The notes beneath the pieces were generated by a model. It did no database searches, was not told the origin of the DNA, and saw only the letters and a list, made by a program, of their open reading frames with translations. Position numbers and translations under genes: made by a program. DNA of 64,000 bases, taken from the NCBI GenBank assembly GCA_033763395.1, contig JANRKQ010000154.1:1-64000 (forward strand), read 5' to 3'. This DNA comes from Xiheimicrobium sp033763395 (GTDB lineage Bacteria > Myxococcota > Myxococcia > Myxococcales > Myxococcaceae). Every line of letters begins with the position of its first letter. The stretch's first letter is position 1. This document shows, in pieces, positions 1 to 8,749 of the stretch.

Positions 1-1
1 G

Positions 2-940
2 GGGTGGTTCGGTCACCTGCTGCGCGCGACGTGGGCCGGGCGGAACGACCTGGCGCTGGCCGACGCGCTCGGCACCGTCGAGCTCACCCTGCTGGCGCTG
101 GTGCTCGCGTGGGGGCTGTTGCTCCAGTTCCACCGCTTCGCCGGGCGGGGTGGGGCGGTGTCGACGCAGGGGCGCGCGGGCAACCCCTTCACCGGCACCG
201 GCTCGACGTTCCAGACGCTGGTGGTGCGTGAGGCGCTCGACCTGTGGAACAACCCGCGCGCGCGGCTGCTGGCGGCCGTCCCGTTCGTGCTGGCGATTCT
301 CTTGAAGCTGCTGTCGGGCCGCTCGCTCTTCGTCTTCTTCCTCGCGGGCGCGGCGGACGCGTGGGTGATGGGCGGCTTCGCGGTGTACGGGGCCATCGTG
401 TTGTCGTCGACGTTCTCGCAGAACGCGTTCGCGTACGACGGGCATGGCTTCGTGGTGTTCCTCGCCGCGCCGGTGCCCCTGGGAGACGTGCTGCGCGCGA
501 AGAACGTGGTGCACGGCGCGGTGGGCGTGGTGATGGCGCTGCTGGTGGTGGGCTTCTACGTGCCGTACTTCCGGGCGGGCTCGGCGGTGGACGTGGGCTG
601 CGCGCTGCTGGCCGTGGCGGCGCTGGTGCCGGTGCTGTTGGCCGCGGGCAACTTCTTGTCGCTCGTCTTCCCGGTGAAGTTCCACGCGAACCTGAAGCGG
701 CGCGACAAGCTTCCGTTCGCGGCGTCGATGCTGGGGCTGTTGGCGGCGTCGGTGGGCACGGCGCCCTTCGCGGCGGCGTTGAAGGCCTGCGGCACACAGG
801 CTCCGACGGTGATGACGCTGGCGGCGCTGGCGCTTTCGGCCGTGGGCGCGTGGCTCGTGTACGCGGCGACGCTGCCGGTGGCGCTGAGGCTGCTCGAGGC
901 GCGGCGTGAGGTGGTGCTGCGGGCCGTCACCCGCGAGTGA
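2..940 (+). CDS. Membrane permease-like protein, 5' end outside window
   Basis: The frame is open from the left edge to a TGA at 938-940, so the N-terminus is missing; 312 codons are visible. The protein is strongly hydrophobic, with about six predicted membrane segments separated by short Arg-rich loops (for example around 660-710). It ends in a short basic tail. The pattern resembles permease subunits of ABC-2 type exporters, but no ATPase is visible and no diagnostic motif was found, so the family is inference. It converges on the lipoprotein gene ending at 1093. The 152-bp gap between them shows no obvious terminator. Confidence 0.7.
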   Translation, partial: GWFGHLLRATWAGRNDLALADALGTVELTLLALVLAWGLLLQFHRFAGRGGAVSTQGRAGNPFTGTGSTFQTLVVREALDLWNNPRARLLAAVPFVLAILLKLLSGRSLFVFFLAGAADAWVMGGFAVYGAIVLSSTFSQNAFAYDGHGFVVFLAAPVPLGDVLRAKNVVHGAVGVVMALLVVGFYVPYFRAGSAVDVGCALLAVAALVPVLLAAGNFLSLVFPVKFHANLKRRDKLPFAASMLGLLAASVGTAPFAAALKACGTQAPTVMTLAALALSAVGAWLVYAATLPVALRLLEARREVVLRAVTRE

Positions 941-1092
941 TGGTGGGCCTGCGCTCGAGGCCGCGTGGAGCCCTCCACCGGCGTTCCAGCCAGGGCCCCA
1001 CTGGAGTCGGGTTCACCCGGTTCGCGGGGCACGACGGGCGCCCGGGGGGGCCGTGCGGCGGTCTGGTCGCAGCACGACGGCGAAGCGCCGCT

Positions 1093-3111
1093 TCAGTTCA
1101 ACGTGACCGAGAGCGAGAAGCCGCTGGGCGTCGTCCCGAAGGTGTCGACCCAGAGGTAGTACGTCCCCGTCGTCACCGTCCGACTGATGGTGGAGCCTGA
1201 CGGGCCGCTTCCACCCAGACAGGTGAGCTCGGGCGCGGTGCTGCACGTGGTCGAGGGCCCCGTCAGGGCCAGAATCGTCGGCTGCGAGGTGCCCTGGAGC
1301 GTCGCAATGAGGCTCCGGGTGCCGCTCACGGCGAAGCTGTAGACCCGGTCTGGCCCGTCTCCGCCGCAGGTGACCGACCGCCGGTCGGACATGGGGTTCG
1401 CGGTGGCGTTGGAGCTGACGACCGAAGCGGTTCCACCCACGAAGCTGAGTGGAATGGCGCTCGCGCAGTTCTCCCCCGTCGGGCCGGTCGTCAGCGTGGT
1501 GTTCAACGTGAAGGGTCCGTTGCTCGAGGCGGGTGAGTCGACGTGGAGGTAGTAGGTGCCCGCGGGCAACACGCGCGAGGTCAAGCTCGCGGGACTGGTG
1601 CCGATGGGGGTCGCGCTCGCGCAGTCGAGCTCCGCGGCGCTGGAACACGAGGCGTTCGGACCGCGCAGCGACAGGGCGCCGCGGAAGCCCGTCCCGAACA
1701 GCTGGGCCCAGAAGGTCTGCGCCCCAGTCGCCGTGAAGGAATAGACGAGGTCCGGCCCCGCGAACGAGGTGCTGGTCGACGAACAGAGCGTCGTCACGTG
1801 CTCGCTGCTGCTGCCCGAGAGCGACCCCATGACGGTGCTGACACCATTCGAGAAGGTGAGGGGAATGGGGCTGCTGCAGCTCTCGCCCGGGGTGCCCGCT
1901 GAGAGGCTCGCCGAGAGGGTGAAGGTGCCAGTGCCGGCTCCCGAAGCGCTGTCGACCCAGAGGAAATACGGGCCGGCTGTGAGCGGCATGCTCGTGAGGG
2001 TGGCGGTGCCGCCCGCGCTCGTCGCCGCGTTGCAGGTGGCCTCTGGCGCGCTGGCACACAGGCCGGGACCGCTCAACGACAGCACGGGCCGCCACGCCGC
2101 CATGGGCGACGTCGGGGTGACGGTGGCGCTGAAGACCTGCCCGGGCGTCGCGGTGAAGCTGTAGACGACGTCGGCGCCCGTCAGGCCCGTGCAGGACGTG
2201 TTGCCGCGATCGTTCGCGGCGCCCGTGGTCGTGCCACTGGCCGAGGCCGTTCCCGCAGAGAAGGTGAGCGGCACGGGGCTGATGCAGGTGTCTCCGGGAA
2301 GGTTGACGGTGGTCGTCGACACCGCGACGTTGAAGGCGCCGTCGCCGGTGCCGAGGTTCTTCACCACGAGAACGTAGCTGCCGGGGGCGAGCCCGTTGCC
2401 GTTCAGCGTCGTCATTCCACCAGGGGTGGTGCCCGCCACGCACGTCGACTCGGTGGCCGACGCGCACGACGAAGACGGGCCCAGCAGCGCGAGGCTGCCG
2501 AAGGAGTTCGACGACGGACTCAGCGTCGCGACGAGGTTCGAGGTCGTCGCGAGGGTGAAGCGATAGAAACGGTCCGGGCCCGCGCTGGCGCAGGTTGGGC
2601 TCGAATGGTCGTTGGCGTAGCCCGTCGTGGTGGCCGTCACGCTCGCGGCGCCGCTCGTCAGCGTCAGGGGCTCGGCGCTCGCGCAGGTCTCGCCCGGGAG
2701 CGCCACGCCACCGCCGCTCCCTCCTGCGCTGCCACCACTCGAGCCACCCGCGCTCCCCCCGCTCGAGCCACCGGCGCTGCCGCCGCTCGAGCCGCCTGCG
2801 CTCCCACCGCTCGAGCCGCCGGCGCTGCCGCCACCTGAGCCGCCGGCGCCCCCTGCCGCTCCACCACCGGCGCCGCCGCTTCCGCCCGTGCCGCCGACGT
2901 TCGTGACGCACGTGCCGAAGGAGCAGATCTCGGCCACCGGGCATTGCTTGCAGGCCTCGCCGCGGCTCCCGCAGGCCTGGTTGGACGAGCCGAACTGACA
3001 CATTCCACTCACGTCGCAGCACCCATCACAGGTGGCCTGGCTGCACGGTGGGCGCACCGGCCCACAGCTGACGGCCAGCGCGACCGCCGAGGCGAGAAGG
3101 AATGGGCGCAT
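1093..3111 (-). CDS. Surface lipoprotein with Gly-Ser linker and four PPC-like repeats
   Basis: 672 residues. I start it at the ATG at 3111 because AGGAGG lies four bases upstream; a longer frame to 3159 lacks this. Residues 1-16 form a lipoprotein signal ending in AVSC, so it should be lipidated and exported. A Cys-rich stretch (about 16-60) is followed by a Gly/Ser linker (about 75-135). Four repeats of about 132 residues follow, each beginning with a GE/GD-x-C segment and carrying a conserved GPD-x-V/F-Y-x-F core and a YYLWVD-like strand near its end. This resembles the bacterial pre-peptidase C-terminal (PPC) fold often found on secreted myxobacterial proteins. No catalytic domain is present, so a binding or structural surface role is inferred. 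Confidence 0.8.
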   Translation of the reverse strand: MRPFLLASAVALAVSCGPVRPPCSQATCDGCCDVSGMCQFGSSNQACGSRGEACKQCPVAEICSFGTCVTNVGGTGGSGGAGGGAAGGAGGSGGGSAGGSSGGSAGGSSGGSAGGSSGGSAGGSSGGSAGGSGGGVALPGETCASAEPLTLTSGAASVTATTTGYANDHSSPTCASAGPDRFYRFTLATTSNLVATLSPSSNSFGSLALLGPSSSCASATESTCVAGTTPGGMTTLNGNGLAPGSYVLVVKNLGTGDGAFNVAVSTTTVNLPGDTCISPVPLTFSAGTASASGTTTGAANDRGNTSCTGLTGADVVYSFTATPGQVFSATVTPTSPMAAWRPVLSLSGPGLCASAPEATCNAATSAGGTATLTSMPLTAGPYFLWVDSASGAGTGTFTLSASLSAGTPGESCSSPIPLTFSNGVSTVMGSLSGSSSEHVTTLCSSTSTSFAGPDLVYSFTATGAQTFWAQLFGTGFRGALSLRGPNASCSSAAELDCASATPIGTSPASLTSRVLPAGTYYLHVDSPASSNGPFTLNTTLTTGPTGENCASAIPLSFVGGTASVVSSNATANPMSDRRSVTCGGDGPDRVYSFAVSGTRSLIATLQGTSQPTILALTGPSTTCSTAPELTCLGGSGPSGSTISRTVTTGTYYLWVDTFGTTPSGFSLSVTLN
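2738..2843. repeat. 24-bp in-frame tandem repeat
   Basis: A CTCGAG core recurs at 2738, 2762, 2786 and 2810, a strict 24-bp period, with a degenerate fifth copy near 2834. It encodes the Gly/Ser/Ala linker of the minus-strand lipoprotein (eight residues per unit). A period that is a multiple of three fits slippage tolerated by the reading frame. Confidence 0.8.
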
Positions 3112-3115
3112 GGTG

Positions 3116-3121
3116 CCTCCT
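3116..3121 (-). promoter_or_regulatory. Ribosome binding site AGGAGG
   Basis: A perfect AGGAGG on the minus strand lies four bases before the ATG at 3111. It decides the start of the PPC-repeat lipoprotein in favour of the signal-peptide methionine. Confidence 0.85.
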
Positions 3122-3316
3122 GAGGCGAGGTGAGACGGCCCGGACTTCATAGGCGACATTCACCCGCTCAAGGAGCGTGGGCGTGGACTCGCGATGGCGC
3201 CCGTCGCTGACGCACTTTTCATGAATGTGTCGCGCGCCTGCATGCACACAGGGCGCACACGACGACGACGGACTCCTTCTTCAGGGCCGGCCGCTCGCCA
3301 TCGTGGGGGACTCGAC

Positions 3317-4945
3317 ATGACGACGGCTGCGAGGGGCCTGCGCCCGATGGCGCGCGGGGTGCTGGGGTGTGTCCTGGTGATGGTGGTGGGCTGCAGTGAG
3401 GTGGGGCCGAGGCTCCAGCTTCAGGTGCCGCGCGCGCCGAGGAACGCGGCGGCGCTCAACCCGATGACGCCGAGCGTGCAGGGCACCGCGACCTTCGACG
3501 CGCCCGTCATCGCCCTGCCGACGTGGAACGGCGCGCCCGTGGGGCCGGGCTCGTTCACGGTGGCCACCACGCCGACCGCCACCGGAGGCCCCTCGAGCAT
3601 CGCGTTCCTCGATCCACAGAGCACCGACCGCTACGTGCTGTTGGGAGACTTCTCGGCCACCACCGGCAAAGGGCTCGCGCTCATCTCAGACACGGCGTGG
3701 GTGCTCGGGAGCAACTCGCTCAACGGGCTCGGCCGAACCGCCGTGCTCTTCGACGTCAGCACGGGGAACGTGACGGACGTGGCGCGCTCCGGCGTGGTGA
3801 ACCTCACGGCCGTCGGCACCTCGGTGGGCCAGCGAGTCACCGGCAGCCTCAGCGCGAGCTTCGTGCCGGCCTCGGGCGGGACGCCGGGCTGCGTCGTCGA
3901 CGCCGACTGCGGCATGGCCCAGGTGTGCCAGCGGGGCACGTGTGTCGCGGCGCCGTCTGGCTGTACGTCGAACGCGCAGTGTCCGTCGGGTCGGGTGTGT
4001 CAGGCGGGCGCGTGCGTCGTGCCGCCTCCGGTGGACGCGGGGTCGCCGGCCTGTGTCGTCGACAGCGATTGTGGCTCGGGGCAGCAGTGCCGCTCGGGCG
4101 CCTGCGTGGCGCCGACGGCGTGCATGACGAACGCCCAGTGTCAGTCGGGTGAGTCCTGCATCTCGGGCCAGTGCGTGACAGCTCCAGTGGCCTGCATGAC
4201 GAGCGCCCAGTGTGCGCCGGGCCAGTCGTGCGTGGCGGGCCAGTGCGTCACGTCTCCGAGCGGGTGTACCTCGAGCGCGCAGTGCCTGGCGGGAGAGACG
4301 TGCGTCTCAGGCCAGTGCGTGACGTCTCCGGTGGCGTGCATGACGAGCGCCCAGTGTGCGCGCGGACAGACGTGCGTGTCCGGCCAGTGCGTGGCGGGGC
4401 CGACGGGGTGCACGTCGAGCGCGCAGTGCCTGCCGGGAGAGACGTGTGTGTCTGGCCAGTGCGTGGTGGCGCCGACGGGGTGCACGTCGAGCGCGCAGTG
4501 CCCTCGGGGGCAGGTGTGTCAGGCGAACGTGTGCGTGGCCTCGACGCCAGCGACGTGCGTCGGCCGACAGGGAACTGGCCAGTACAGCGGCCAGACAGGG
4601 GCCGTCGCGATGTGCTCGGCCATCGGCGCGTCGCCGCTCTCCCTCACCGGAGCCCTCGCCGCCATCGACCAGGACCAGGGGCAGCTCGCGCTCTTCGTCG
4701 TCGACCCGGTGACCCAGCGTGATGGCCTCGTCATCGAGCTGACCGCGTGCCCGGCAGCGCCCGGGAGCGTCACCGCCGCTGCGACGCTGTACACGACGAC
4801 CCAGAGCGGTGCGGTGCGGTTGTCCGCGGCCATCGCGGGCACCGCCACGGTGCAGTGGACGCAGGTCGGCCTCGTGACGAGCGGCACCTTCAGCGTCACG
4901 CTCGCCAATGGCGGGAGCGTCTCGGGCTCGTTCACCGTGCAATGA
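3317..4945 (+). CDS. Cys-rich repeat lipoprotein
   Basis: 542 residues from the ATG at 3317 (GGGGGA a few bases upstream). A basic N-terminus and hydrophobic stretch end at VVGC, so Cys26 is the likely lipidation site. Residues about 30-190 form a beta-rich domain of unknown family. Residues about 192-412 hold nine copies of a 22-30 residue motif with cysteines spaced C-x5-C-x5-C-x4-C, like the Dickkopf/EB-type Cys modules common in myxobacterial surface proteins. A second beta-rich domain follows (about 413-542) with two further Cys. It is divergent from the PPC-repeat lipoprotein and stops six bases before the convergent PilZ gene. Function is unknown; a disulfide-bonded surface role is inferred. 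Confidence 0.8.
   Translation: MTTAARGLRPMARGVLGCVLVMVVGCSEVGPRLQLQVPRAPRNAAALNPMTPSVQGTATFDAPVIALPTWNGAPVGPGSFTVATTPTATGGPSSIAFLDPQSTDRYVLLGDFSATTGKGLALISDTAWVLGSNSLNGLGRTAVLFDVSTGNVTDVARSGVVNLTAVGTSVGQRVTGSLSASFVPASGGTPGCVVDADCGMAQVCQRGTCVAAPSGCTSNAQCPSGRVCQAGACVVPPPVDAGSPACVVDSDCGSGQQCRSGACVAPTACMTNAQCQSGESCISGQCVTAPVACMTSAQCAPGQSCVAGQCVTSPSGCTSSAQCLAGETCVSGQCVTSPVACMTSAQCARGQTCVSGQCVAGPTGCTSSAQCLPGETCVSGQCVVAPTGCTSSAQCPRGQVCQANVCVASTPATCVGRQGTGQYSGQTGAVAMCSAIGASPLSLTGALAAIDQDQGQLALFVVDPVTQRDGLVIELTACPAAPGSVTAAATLYTTTQSGAVRLSAAIAGTATVQWTQVGLVTSGTFSVTLANGGSVSGSFTVQ
3891..4552. repeat. Tandem Cys-module repeats, mostly 72-bp period
   Basis: Nine successive in-frame units, mostly 72 bp, encode Cys modules of the plus-strand lipoprotein. 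The later units (about 4190-4500) are most alike at DNA level, suggesting recent expansion there. Confidence 0.75.
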
Positions 4946-4951
4946 ACCTGT

Positions 4952-5905
4952 TCAGCCACCGGGGCGCTGCACGGTTCGTTCGCAGGCGCGGTAGACGCGC
5001 TCCAGCAGGGTCCGCTGCGCTGGTTCTCCCGTCAGGTCGACCCCCACCGAGGGTCGCGGGGTCTCGACCCGATGAGCGACGAGGCCTGAGAGTTCCGCCA
5101 GCCCGAGCGCCCCGAAATCGATGCGCAACTTCAGGTGCGTGCCCACGCGCAGCTCCGGCGCGGTCACCAGCAGCCCGCCAGGCGAGATGTTGATGGCTCG
5201 GCACAGGCGAGAACCAGCGCCGATCATCACCACGGTGGGGAAGTCACATGGAAGCCGCGGCGTTCCACGCTGCTCCTCCGCGCGGGCAGCCTGCGACGGT
5301 GGCACCACCTCTGAAAACACCCACCGCTCGGTGGCCGCGAACGAGGGGACCCCGCGGTGGTCGAGCGTGAGACGGCTCAAGTCCGTCAAGCGGCCCCACG
5401 TCCAGGTCGCGGCCTGCTCGGGGCCGCGGGCGTCGAGGCTCTCGATGCGGCCGCTCCGGCGGAACGCGCGCACGTGGTCGATGAGTTCGTCGAGGTAGCG
5501 TCCGCTCGCCGCGCCAGACACCCGGCCGGGCCGCTCGGCGAGCCCGAGAAAGATGCGGCGCAGCGTGAACTCCCCGAGCTGGTCTGGCCGAACGACGTCG
5601 ACGACGCCGAGACGAAAGGAACCGCACCAGCGGGCCGCCCTGGTGTCCGCGCTCGCCAGCACGACCGGCCGGTCTCCGTGGCCCATCGCCTCGAGGTGGA
5701 GCAGGCCCGCGAGGAGATCGGCCGGGTGCTCCGCGATCAGGACATAGGCAGAGACACCGATGAACTGCAGCCGCTCGCGGAGATCCGGATGGTCGAGCCC
5801 GAACGCCGAGCAGTCGAGCCAGGGCGCTCCCATACGGGCCGCGAACTGGGTCGCCATCGCCTGGTTGCGGGCGAGCACGCCACAACGCCTGGGTTGAATG
5901 CGCAT
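4952..5905 (-). CDS. PilZ-domain protein with unknown N-terminal domain
   Basis: 317 residues. The C-terminal part (about 222-305) reads as a PilZ domain, the cyclic-di-GMP effector fold: an Arg-rich entry (GTPRLP), then the NISPGG segment that corresponds to the D/N-x-S-x-x-G motif, then the beta-strands of the barrel. The entry lacks a clean RxxxR, so c-di-GMP binding is uncertain. Residues about 1-160 look like an alpha/beta domain, possibly a degenerate receiver. The start is the ATG at 5905 with only a weak upstream purine run. It borders the signalling genes to its right and converges on the Cys-rich lipoprotein with a six-base gap. Confidence 0.8.
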   Translation of the reverse strand: MRIQPRRCGVLARNQAMATQFAARMGAPWLDCSAFGLDHPDLRERLQFIGVSAYVLIAEHPADLLAGLLHLEAMGHGDRPVVLASADTRAARWCGSFRLGVVDVVRPDQLGEFTLRRIFLGLAERPGRVSGAASGRYLDELIDHVRAFRRSGRIESLDARGPEQAATWTWGRLTDLSRLTLDHRGVPSFAATERWVFSEVVPPSQAARAEEQRGTPRLPCDFPTVVMIGAGSRLCRAINISPGGLLVTAPELRVGTHLKLRIDFGALGLAELSGLVAHRVETPRPSVGVDLTGEPAQRTLLERVYRACERTVQRPGG

Positions 5906-6078
5906 GCCGTCACCATCGACGTGCGCTCTTGAACGTTCAATTCGGGCAGACCCCGATGCCGGCGAGGAGCGAGTCGTAACCGACCCCGAGGTTTCCCTCG
6001 CTGCTGCGGGCTCACGCCAATTCCGGCGGCACGACCTGCGCCCCTACGTTGCTGCCGATGCTCGACGCGACCGCGCCG

Positions 6079-6369
6079 ATGACGTTCCGGTTCCTCGTCA
6101 ATGAAGACGAGCGCATCGTGGCGCTTCAAGGCCCGGCGTTCGTCCTTCCGGCCGCGGTGCTGCGGCGGCCGCTGCGCTCGCTGCTCGGTTGCTCACTGGG
6201 CGAGCTGAGCGCCACTGGCGCGGCCCTGCGTTGTTGGCTCCCCATCGGCTCGAGCGCCATCGAGGTGCTCGCGCTGCTGGAAGCGCGCTCGGTCACGGCG
6301 TGGCGTTGGGTGCGCGTCGCGCCATGTAGGAGCCAGGAGGGAGCGTATGGTCTTCATTGCGTTTCGTGA
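6079..6369 (+). CDS. Small hypothetical protein
   Basis: 96 residues from the ATG at 6079. I do not recognise the family. The composition is ordinary for a coding frame here, with high GC at third positions. The C-terminus overlaps the next gene by 23 bases. No convincing ribosome binding site precedes 6079, and an upstream in-frame start exists at 6049. It may be a real small protein read together with its neighbour or a chance frame. Confidence 0.4.
   Translation: MTFRFLVNEDERIVALQGPAFVLPAAVLRRPLRSLLGCSLGELSATGAALRCWLPIGSSAIEVLALLEARSVTAWRWVRVAPCRSQEGAYGLHCVS
6335..6340 (+). promoter_or_regulatory. Ribosome binding site AGGAGG
   Basis: A perfect Shine-Dalgarno sequence six bases before the ATG at 6347. 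It is the main reason for accepting the 131-residue hypothetical gene. Confidence 0.8.
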
Positions 6370-6742
6370 TGTGTTCGGCCGGTTCCGTGCGCGGGTGCCG
6401 TCGAGCTGGCGAGTCGACCAAGAGCCCCAAGGGCCCACTGTGTTCAGCGAGACGCGGTGGTGCGAGCAGGTCACGGTGTCGGTGAATTCGGTGTCAGGCG
6501 CTCCAGGCGCTCCGCGGTGGAGGCCGCTGCGCGACTTCCCAAGCATCGTGCACGAGCTCGGGGGCGGCTCGCTGTCCCGCACGTGGAACGGGGTTCACGG
6601 AGCCACTCTCTTCGTCGTGACCCACATCTTCCCGGCGCGCTTCAGCTCCCTCCCCCGCGAGCACGTCACGCTGCTCCTCAGCACCCTCGAGTTCAACGGC
6701 GCCTCCCAACGGCCCCTCGAGCTCGCACATCACTCCGCGTGA
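6347..6742 (+). CDS. Hypothetical protein, 131 residues
   Basis: The start at 6347 is supported by AGGAGG at 6335-6340, six bases upstream. The protein opens with an alternating hydrophobic/basic strand pattern and a PSSW-x-V segment, and has a central hydrophobic run near 6605-6640. This is reminiscent of small proteins with a PsbP/Mog1-like fold, but the resemblance is only suggestive. There is no signal peptide or membrane helix, so it is probably cytoplasmic. It lies about 180 bases before the degenerate histidine-kinase gene on the same strand. Confidence 0.65.
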   Translation: MVFIAFRDVFGRFRARVPSSWRVDQEPQGPTVFSETRWCEQVTVSVNSVSGAPGAPRWRPLRDFPSIVHELGGGSLSRTWNGVHGATLFVVTHIFPARFSSLPREHVTLLLSTLEFNGASQRPLELAHHSA

Positions 6743-6923
6743 TGAGTGGACCCCGCCGCGCTCGGGGCGAACCCCAACCCGGGCTTTTCCGAATGGCTGA
6801 AGTCCTGCTCCGGGCGCCATGGTTCAGCGCGATGTACAAAGCCAACACTCAATCCAGGTTCGAGAAGCTCGCCGCACCAAGCCCTTCCCGTGGTTCCGCA
6901 GCTTCGAGCGACGAGGCGCGCGC

Positions 6924-8639
6924 ATGAGGTCGGGTGCTCGGGTGTTCCTCGCCGTCGAGCGCGCGTCGGTTCGGCTGGCGCTCGAACAGCAACTCGTCGA
7001 GCACGGCTTCGAGCTCTGTGGCCACGACCCAGCCGAAGGACCCGGTGCAGACGTATGGGTGAGCGACCTGCGGAGCCCGCAGCGGGTCGGGGCGCTCGGG
7101 CAGGCCCTGCGCGCGGTGACGGGCCGCCGGGTTCCGCTCGTGCTCCTGGCTCCCCCAGGCTGTGCCCTCGAGGTGCTCCGCTCGCTTGGGCCCGCCTTCG
7201 TGGTGACGACGCCGATGCGCTGGTGCCAGCTCGAGGTGGCGCTCGAGGTCGTGCTCCGTGACGCGCAGGCGGGCGATGAAGAAGCGAGGCGCCTGGCGAG
7301 CCTCCATCGACGGCTTGGGTACCGGTCGTTGATGGTCTTTGGCGACGGCGCTGCGTGGGACCCCCTGGCGTTCCCGGCGACCAGCCGGGCGCTCGGAGAC
7401 GTGTTCGATGTCGAGCTCTTCTCGATGGACGACGAGGTGTCGCCAGCGCTCCTGCGTGACCGGGTCTCAGACACCCTCCTCGAGGGCGTCGTGGCGCGCA
7501 CCCGCCCGCTCGCCGCGCAGCACTGGCTCGTCTTTCGCGAGGCGCACGATGCTGGTCGAGAGCGAGAGCTGCTCGATTTCGCTGCTCGGCACACGGCCCT
7601 CGGTGCGCTTGCCGCCGGAGTCGTTCACGAGGCGAACGACCCGCTTGCCTACCTGCAGGCCAACCTCAACTACGCCGCCGACGTGCTGCGCGCAGAAGGC
7701 TATGGCGGCGACCTGCCGCAGGCCATCGACGAGGCGCGTGATGGCGCGGGGCGCATCACCTCGCTCCTGGGGGACCTGCGCGAGGTCCTCGGGCAACACC
7801 CCGAGCAGAGCCGGCCGCTCGACGTGCACGACCTGCTCGCGTTCGCGATGCGCGTGACCTCGCAGGAATGGAAGCACCGCGCCGCGGTCGTCGTCAGTCC
7901 CGGCCCCGCCCCGCTGGTCGTCAGCTCGCCCGTTCGCCTCTCTCAGGTGTTCATCAACCTGCTCATCGTCGCGGGACGGCTGCTGGTCCTGGCCAACACC
8001 CCGGCGGCACGGCTCGAAGTCGCTACCGGGCACGACGAGGGCGGGGCGCTCGAGGTTCGTGTCGGAGTGCGCTGTCATGGCGAGCCCGCCGGGACGTCCA
8101 TGAGGCACGCGTTGAGCCGGTACCTCGACCACGCCGGTTCGGTAGGCGACTTCGCGAGCATCGGCCTTGCGGTGGCTCGGGCCATCGCGGTCGACCTCGG
8201 GGGCGAGTTCTCGGTCGACGCCGGGCCCGACTGGTTCGAGGTGCGGGTGACGGTGCCCAGCCTCGGCTCGATGCCGCTACGAACCCACCCGCCCCGGGTC
8301 CTCTGGGTCGGGCCCAGCTTCGAGTCCGCGGAGCTGCGCAGGCGGCTGCTCTCCTGCGCTGACGAGGGCATGTGGGTGCCGGCCGTTTCCTCTCCCGATG
8401 AGCGCGTGCGCGCGCGGTCGTTCGATCTGGTCTTCGTCAGCAGCGCCAGCGAAGGACACTCGCTTCGACGCACGCTGAACGTCCAGCCCTTCACGGTCAC
8501 GGCCGACGGCGGCGCGCTCGAGTCAGGCCATTGGTACGTGCGCTCCGGCGCACAGCTCGAGCCCCTCGCGTGGTTTGCGCGCCGACGCCGCGCTGCAGGG
8601 CCCAGGCCCGCCACCGACGCCCCGCGCGAGGTCCGCTGA
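6924..8639 (+). CDS. Histidine-kinase-like protein with degenerate ATPase domain
   Basis: 571 residues from the ATG at 6924; the frame is open further upstream but without a plausible start. Order: a receiver-like domain (about 4-115) without a clear acidic pocket; a HisKA helix pair with His235 in GVVHEAND (the usual NN is ND); then an ATPase-like region. In that region the N-box reads NLLIVAG, with Val349 where Asn is required for Mg-ATP. No DxGxG motif can be found, and the glycine box is reduced to SIGLAVARAI. A short degenerate receiver-like tail follows (about 455-550). The fold is therefore kept while ATP binding looks lost. It may be a scaffold or a phosphoacceptor for an intact partner kinase; that is inference. 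Confidence 0.8.
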   Translation: MRSGARVFLAVERASVRLALEQQLVEHGFELCGHDPAEGPGADVWVSDLRSPQRVGALGQALRAVTGRRVPLVLLAPPGCALEVLRSLGPAFVVTTPMRWCQLEVALEVVLRDAQAGDEEARRLASLHRRLGYRSLMVFGDGAAWDPLAFPATSRALGDVFDVELFSMDDEVSPALLRDRVSDTLLEGVVARTRPLAAQHWLVFREAHDAGRERELLDFAARHTALGALAAGVVHEANDPLAYLQANLNYAADVLRAEGYGGDLPQAIDEARDGAGRITSLLGDLREVLGQHPEQSRPLDVHDLLAFAMRVTSQEWKHRAAVVVSPGPAPLVVSSPVRLSQVFINLLIVAGRLLVLANTPAARLEVATGHDEGGALEVRVGVRCHGEPAGTSMRHALSRYLDHAGSVGDFASIGLAVARAIAVDLGGEFSVDAGPDWFEVRVTVPSLGSMPLRTHPPRVLWVGPSFESAELRRRLLSCADEGMWVPAVSSPDERVRARSFDLVFVSSASEGHSLRRTLNVQPFTVTADGGALESGHWYVRSGAQLEPLAWFARRRRAAGPRPATDAPREVR

Positions 8640-8749
8640 CGACCAGCTCCCCCGCCCACCGGCTGGACCCGTCGAGAGCCCCCGGGTTTCCCCGTATTGA
8701 AGGGTGGCGGTGCGGCTGGAAAAGTTCAGTGGCGATTGAGTGTGAGCCG

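Noticed and set aside
5737..6129. Minus-strand frame of 130 codons upstream of the PilZ gene
   Set aside because: It overlaps the PilZ start in another frame and its product is His/Arg-rich without motif.
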